DNA of 10,590 nucleotides, taken from contig UQRU01000075.1 in the NCBI GenBank assembly GCA_900543475.1, positions 1 to 10,590 of the forward strand, written 5' to 3'. Below, piece by piece: positions 5,622 to 10,590 of the stretch; the first letter of the stretch is position 1, and every line of letters begins with the position of its first letter. The stretch comes from an uncultured Eubacteriales bacterium (GTDB taxonomy: Bacteria; Bacillota; Clostridia; Christensenellales; CAG-138). The notes under the pieces are model-generated. The model was not told where the DNA came from. It worked only from the letters and a program-made list of their open reading frames with translations, and did not search any database. A program made the translations under genes and the position numbers.

Positions 5622-6386
5622 ATGCCCGCCTTGGCCCATGTTTTGCCCATCGTCTGTCCCTTGCTGTTCTTAGCCGGCTTTGCCGACTCCATTGCCGGGG
5701 GCGGCGGTACCATCAGCGTCCCTTCTGCCTTGCTGGCGGGAATCCCCATCCATACCGCCTATGGGACCAATAAGCTGGCCATGAGCCTGGGCACCCTTAC
5801 CAGCGTGATCCAATATGGCCGCAAGGGCAAAATATGCTGGTTTACCGCCCTATTTGCCGCTGCCGGCGCCCTGGCCGGTTCTCCCCTGGGCGCCTTGCTG
5901 GCCATGCATCTGAGCGAAAAATACCTGAGCTATTGCCTCATGGCGCTCCTGCCTGCTGCCGCCCTCTTTCTATCCTTGAACAAAGGGTTTGGACAAACCC
6001 CCAAGCATCGGGATCTTTCCCGGCTGCAGCAAGCTGTTTATGCCTTGCTCATTGGCCTGGGAGTGGGCGCCTATGACGGATTCTTCGGCCCCGGGGCCGG
6101 CACGTTCTATATCATCCTATTCTGCACCGTGCTGGGTACGGACCTGGTGCAGGCCAGCGGCAACGCCAAAGTGGTAAACCTGGCCAGCAATACCGGCGCT
6201 TTGGTCACCTACATCCTGGGGGGCAAGGTGTGGTTCGCCGCCGGCCTCCCCATGGCCGTGTGCGCCATCGCGGGTAATTTCCTGGGCAGCCGGCTAGCCA
6301 TCAAAAACGGCGCCCGGTTTATCCGGCCTATCATGGCCGTCATGATCCTGCTGATCCTTGTGAAGCTCATCTTGGACGTTTTCTAA
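5622..6386 (+). CDS. TauE/SafE (TSUP) family permease
   Basis: A 254-residue polytopic membrane protein of the TSUP (DUF81) family, typical length, with about eight helices in two homologous halves. The N-terminal half has GFADSIAGGGGTISVP and AYGTNKLAMSLGT; the second half repeats the pattern with GVGAYDGFFGPGAGTF and the GNAKVVNLASN segment. The GFADSIAGGGG signature resembles YfcA-type members. Family members export or import sulfite, sulfoacetate, taurine-derived or other organic anions; the substrate here is unknown. The start at 5622 follows GGAGGT (5609-5614) with 7-bp spacing. The gap to the PAP2 gene is 23 bp, so it is probably third in that operon. A role with sulfur metabolism is tempting given cysKE upstream, but not demonstrated. 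Confidence 0.87.
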   Translation: MPALAHVLPIVCPLLFLAGFADSIAGGGGTISVPSALLAGIPIHTAYGTNKLAMSLGTLTSVIQYGRKGKICWFTALFAAAGALAGSPLGALLAMHLSEKYLSYCLMALLPAAALFLSLNKGFGQTPKHRDLSRLQQAVYALLIGLGVGAYDGFFGPGAGTFYIILFCTVLGTDLVQASGNAKVVNLASNTGALVTYILGGKVWFAAGLPMAVCAIAGNFLGSRLAIKNGARFIRPIMAVMILLILVKLILDVF

Positions 6387-6419
6387 TCCCAATTTAGGCT
6401 GCGCGCTATCCTGCGCCCC

Positions 6420-6528
6420 GGGGGGGGCGGCGGGGGCGCCCAGCGCCCACAAAGCAGGGGCCTTCGCCCCTGCTTTGGTTTGGCTGGGCCGGGGCTTTGC
6501 CCCGGCCCGCCAAACGCCGCCGCCCCCC
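6420..6528. repeat. Compact multi-hairpin element (four-way junction)
   Basis: A closing stem of 11 bp (6422-6432 with 6518-6528) encloses three perfect hairpins packed almost without spacing. They are GGGCGC/GCGCCC with loop CCA (6434-6448); a 12-bp stem with loop CTTC (6450-6461 with 6466-6477); and a 17-bp stem with one bulged T and a TTT triloop (6478-6515). The region is G/C-rich, follows the TSUP stop and has no T-run on either side, so it is not a classical terminator. It could attenuate transcription, protect mRNA 3' ends or be a mobile palindromic repeat. Function is unknown. Confidence 0.65.
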
Positions 6529-6558
6529 GAAAGGTCCCGGCCCGCTCCCAGGCCAGGT

Positions 6559-6598
6559 GCAACCAATGGTTGCGCCCGTGTCAAGGGAAGCTGGTTGC
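6559..6598. promoter_or_regulatory. Repeated half-sites at the XRE promoter
   Basis: A perfect 15-bp palindrome, GCAACCA-A-TGGTTGC (6559-6573), lies 21 bp before the -35. The half-site TGGTTGC recurs at 6592-6598, exactly 25 bp after the copy at 6567-6573, and overlaps the -35. This arrangement suits an operator, possibly for autoregulation by the downstream XRE protein. Binding is inference. Confidence 0.4.
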
Positions 6599-6623
6599 TT
6601 TTGTATAAGCGCCGCCCTATACT
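6595..6623 (+). promoter_or_regulatory. Promoter of the membrane XRE regulator
   Basis: TTGCTT (6595-6600), a 17-bp spacer and TATACT (6618-6623) make a good sigma-A-type promoter, 30 bp before ATG 6654. Expected start is near 6630, leaving a leader of about 24 nt that contains the SD. Confidence 0.6.
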
Positions 6624-6653
6624 AAAGTAAGCATCCACCAGGAGGAATTGGTT

Positions 6654-7490
6654 ATGCATATTGGAGAGACCATCTACCGTTTGCGGACAGAAGCCGGCTT
6701 AAGCCAAAGCGACCTGGCAGAGGCGCTGGGTGTTTCCCGGCAATCCATCAGCAAGTGGGAGACCGGCGCATCGGTGCCTGACCTGGATAAACTGATAAAG
6801 CTAAGGGAGCTGTTCCACGTTTCCTTGGATACGCTGGTACAAGGGGAGACGGAGCCGACCGCCGAACATAGCGCCGCCCCTTCCCCGCCCCCTTCCCTTC
6901 CAGCGCCCCATACCCGCACCCAACGAATAGGCATGGGCTTGATCTATTGTTCGATCGCAGCGGGCTTGGTATTATGTTTCCTTTTTGGCCTTGTAGGTCT
7001 GCTTTTTGTTCTACCCTTCTTGGCGTTAGGTTTGATCTGCCGCTTTGCGAAAAAGCATCCTGCGCTAAAAGCCCTATGGACAGCCTTTCTCCTGATGGAC
7101 GCTTATTTATGTTTTGCCGCTGGTATTCGGGCCAGCAGCGTGATTTTGACCTTCCAATGGACGCAAGCGTTGAATTACCTGCGGCTCGCTGTTTCTTGGG
7201 GGCTATTTTTGCTGGTACTTGGCCTGGTGGTGGGCACCGCCGTCACCCTGCGCAAAACCGTTTGGACAGGGTCGGTGAAACAAAAATGCCTGCTGGTTCT
7301 ATCCCTTTTATGCCTGGTGGGCACCAGCATCCCCATTCCATTGGAACAGACGTCCTATGAAATGTATGGCGGTCTGCTTTCGTTTTTATTTCTGGGGTTA
7401 AGCTGGGCGCGGCTCTGGGCTGTAGCCGTTCTGGCTTGCTTCCTGGCCCAATATCTTTATGCCCGCCGGCACGGCCGGTCCCATGAATAA
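6654..7490 (+). CDS. XRE-family regulator with membrane domain
   Basis: A 278-residue protein joining an N-terminal DNA-binding domain to a membrane domain. Residues 1-65 are a Cro/CI-type helix-turn-helix (HTH_3): IGETIYRLRTEAGLSQSDL, then LGVSRQSISKWETGASVPD, the classic recognition-helix region. A Pro/Ala-rich linker follows (about 68-92), then roughly six to seven hydrophobic segments to near the C-terminus, ending in a basic tail YARRHGRSHE. It probably tethers a DNA-binding domain to the membrane. Small XRE-membrane fusions are common in Clostridia, but their signals are mostly unknown. The start at 6654 follows GGAGGA (6641-6646) with 7-bp spacing; a TTG six bases earlier is less likely. 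It is transcribed alone toward the convergent ppdK gene. Confidence 0.85.
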   Translation: MHIGETIYRLRTEAGLSQSDLAEALGVSRQSISKWETGASVPDLDKLIKLRELFHVSLDTLVQGETEPTAEHSAAPSPPPSLPAPHTRTQRIGMGLIYCSIAAGLVLCFLFGLVGLLFVLPFLALGLICRFAKKHPALKALWTAFLLMDAYLCFAAGIRASSVILTFQWTQALNYLRLAVSWGLFLLVLGLVVGTAVTLRKTVWTGSVKQKCLLVLSLLCLVGTSIPIPLEQTSYEMYGGLLSFLFLGLSWARLWAVAVLACFLAQYLYARRHGRSHE

Positions 7491-7570
7491 GGACGGCCCT
7501 TTGAAAAATCCCCCTTATAGAGCCATGAAAGGCTTAGCAAAATGGCTTACTACCGCTTTCCCGGCATCCT

Positions 7571-7604
7571 AAAAGCGCCCCGGCCAAATGGCCGGGGCCC
7601 TTTG
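7571..7604 (-). terminator. Intrinsic terminator of ppdK
   Basis: GCCCCGGCC (7577-7585) and GGCCGGGGC (7590-7598) form a perfect 9-bp stem with a 4-nt loop. On the minus strand it is followed by GCTTTTA, with AAAGG on the 5' side, and lies 23 bp past the ppdK stop. On the plus strand the hairpin is followed by only CCTTT, so it may also stop the XRE transcript weakly. No other terminator was found for the XRE gene. Confidence 0.75.
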
Positions 7605-7620
7605 CGGTAAGGAAAATCGG

Positions 7621-10251
<2,631 letters not shown>

Positions 10252-10337
10252 ACTTCCATTACCCCTTTCAGTTCTTTGCGTGTGCCATTTTCAATTTTAA
10301 TGTTGCATTTTTGAATCCTATTTTGTGTCGCTCACAC

Positions 10338-10366
10338 AGTATAACACGGCTCTTCGCAAAATGCAA
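10338..10366 (-). promoter_or_regulatory. Extended -10 promoter of ppdK
   Basis: On the minus strand: TTGCAT (10366-10361), a 17-bp spacer, and TATACT (10343-10338) preceded by TGT, an extended -10. The start would be near 10331, leaving a leader of about 80 nt. An inverted repeat, TTGCATTTTTG (10303-10313) and CAAAATGCAA (10357-10366), flanks the -10; one arm covers the -35. Confidence 0.65.
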
Positions 10367-10467
10367 ACCTTTTTGCAATATTTATGCAGAATTCCAAAAA
10401 AAGCCGCTTGGGAATATGCAGTTTGACAGCTTTCCTGCAGCACATGGAGGTTTCGTGCCGCAGATGC

Positions 10468-10497
10468 AAAAAAAGGACACGCTTTCGCGTGTCCTTT
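10468..10497 (-). terminator. Intrinsic terminator of a gene beyond the right edge
   Basis: GGACACGC (10475-10482) pairs with GCGTGTCC (10487-10494). Read on the minus strand the loop is GAAA, a stable GNRA tetraloop, and seven T residues follow (10474-10468). It is a textbook Rho-independent terminator. No minus-strand gene in the window ends before it, so it probably serves a gene whose stop lies beyond 10590, upstream of ppdK in the same direction. Confidence 0.8.
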
Positions 10498-10527
10498 GGA
10501 CGTTTTTGGGTGGTCATACTATTTCTC

Positions 10528-10585
10528 GATAAAATGGTTAACACCATTTTATCCTGCGAATCCTTCGCAGGCCGCCGGTGGCGGC
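10528..10585. repeat. Three abutting perfect palindromes
   Basis: Three perfect hairpins touch end to end with no spacer: an 11-bp stem GATAAAATGGT/ACCATTTTATC with loop TAAC (10528-10553); CTGCGAA/TTCGCAG with loop TCC (10554-10570); and GCCGCC/GGCGGC with loop GGT (10571-10585). None is followed by a T-run. The array may continue beyond the window. Its style matches the palindromes at 3-40 and 6420-6528, suggesting a family of intergenic structured repeats, but a genome search is needed to show copies. Confidence 0.6.
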
Positions 10586-10590
10586 GAGAA

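Larger units (their letters stand above)
10252..10590. other. Gene-free region upstream of ppdK
   Basis: This 339-bp stretch has no credible gene. It holds the ppdK promoter and leader, a strong minus-strand terminator and three abutting palindromes at the window end. Open frames here (plus 10311-10532, minus 10332-10547) lack ribosome binding sites and run through the terminator hairpin. The segment 10370-10465 shows nothing recognisable. Confidence 0.55.

Noticed and set aside
10424..10429. Consensus TTGACA on the plus strand near the right edge
   Set aside because: No -10-like sequence lies 15-19 bp downstream, and no plus-strand gene follows within the window.
10332..10547. Minus-strand 71-codon open frame upstream of ppdK
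   Set aside because: It spans a strong terminator hairpin and the ppdK promoter, has no SD, and resembles no known protein.

Overview
This GC-rich window looks like chromosome from a Gram-positive, anaerobic Clostridia-type bacterium, probably Oscillospirales/Oscillospiraceae or a close relative. The evidence is strong GGAGG-type Shine-Dalgarno (SD) sites, two lipoproteins with Gram-positive-style lipoboxes, the short EpsC-type serine acetyltransferase, and a pyruvate phosphate dikinase whose catalytic residues fall at the same positions (His455, Cys831) as in the Clostridium symbiosum enzyme. The taxonomic placement is inference. No transposase, integrase, phage, CRISPR, rRNA or tRNA gene was seen.

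Layout. 1-352 has no gene. It holds hairpin-forming palindromes, a 30-bp tandem hairpin duplication and the terminator of the first operon. 353-2117 (minus) is a two-gene operon of membrane-anchored lipoproteins, DUF4349 then SIMPL/DUF541, overlapping by 17 bp. 2118-2359 is a divergent promoter region: an extended -10 promoter fires left, and a promoter with a 25-bp palindromic operator candidate fires right into cysK-cysE (2360-3915), which makes cysteine from serine. 4023-6386 (plus) is a likely operon of a diacylglycerol/lipid-kinase-family protein, a PAP2-type phosphatase and a TauE/SafE (TSUP) permease. 6387-6653 holds a compact multi-hairpin element and the promoter of a membrane-bound XRE-type regulator (6654-7490). 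7621-10251 (minus) is ppdK, with its own promoter and terminator. 10252-10590 has no gene: ppdK promoter, an intrinsic terminator probably belonging to a minus-strand gene beyond the edge, and three abutting perfect palindromes.

How the genes fit together. cysK and cysE form one pathway. The lipid-kinase and PAP2 proteins are the kind of pair that would phosphorylate and dephosphorylate lipids. The TSUP permease may handle sulfite, other sulfur compounds or organic anions; a link to the cysteine genes 1.7 kb upstream is only suggestive. ppdK is central carbon metabolism (pyruvate-PEP interconversion) and functionally independent of its neighbours.

The protein-coding genes are all recognisable families. 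The least explained content is in the gaps: densely packed palindromes, often with 3-4 nt loops, at both window edges and at 6420-6528, plus a tandem hairpin pair whose only stem differences are compensatory. These look like interspersed structured repeats, but that needs a genome-wide search.
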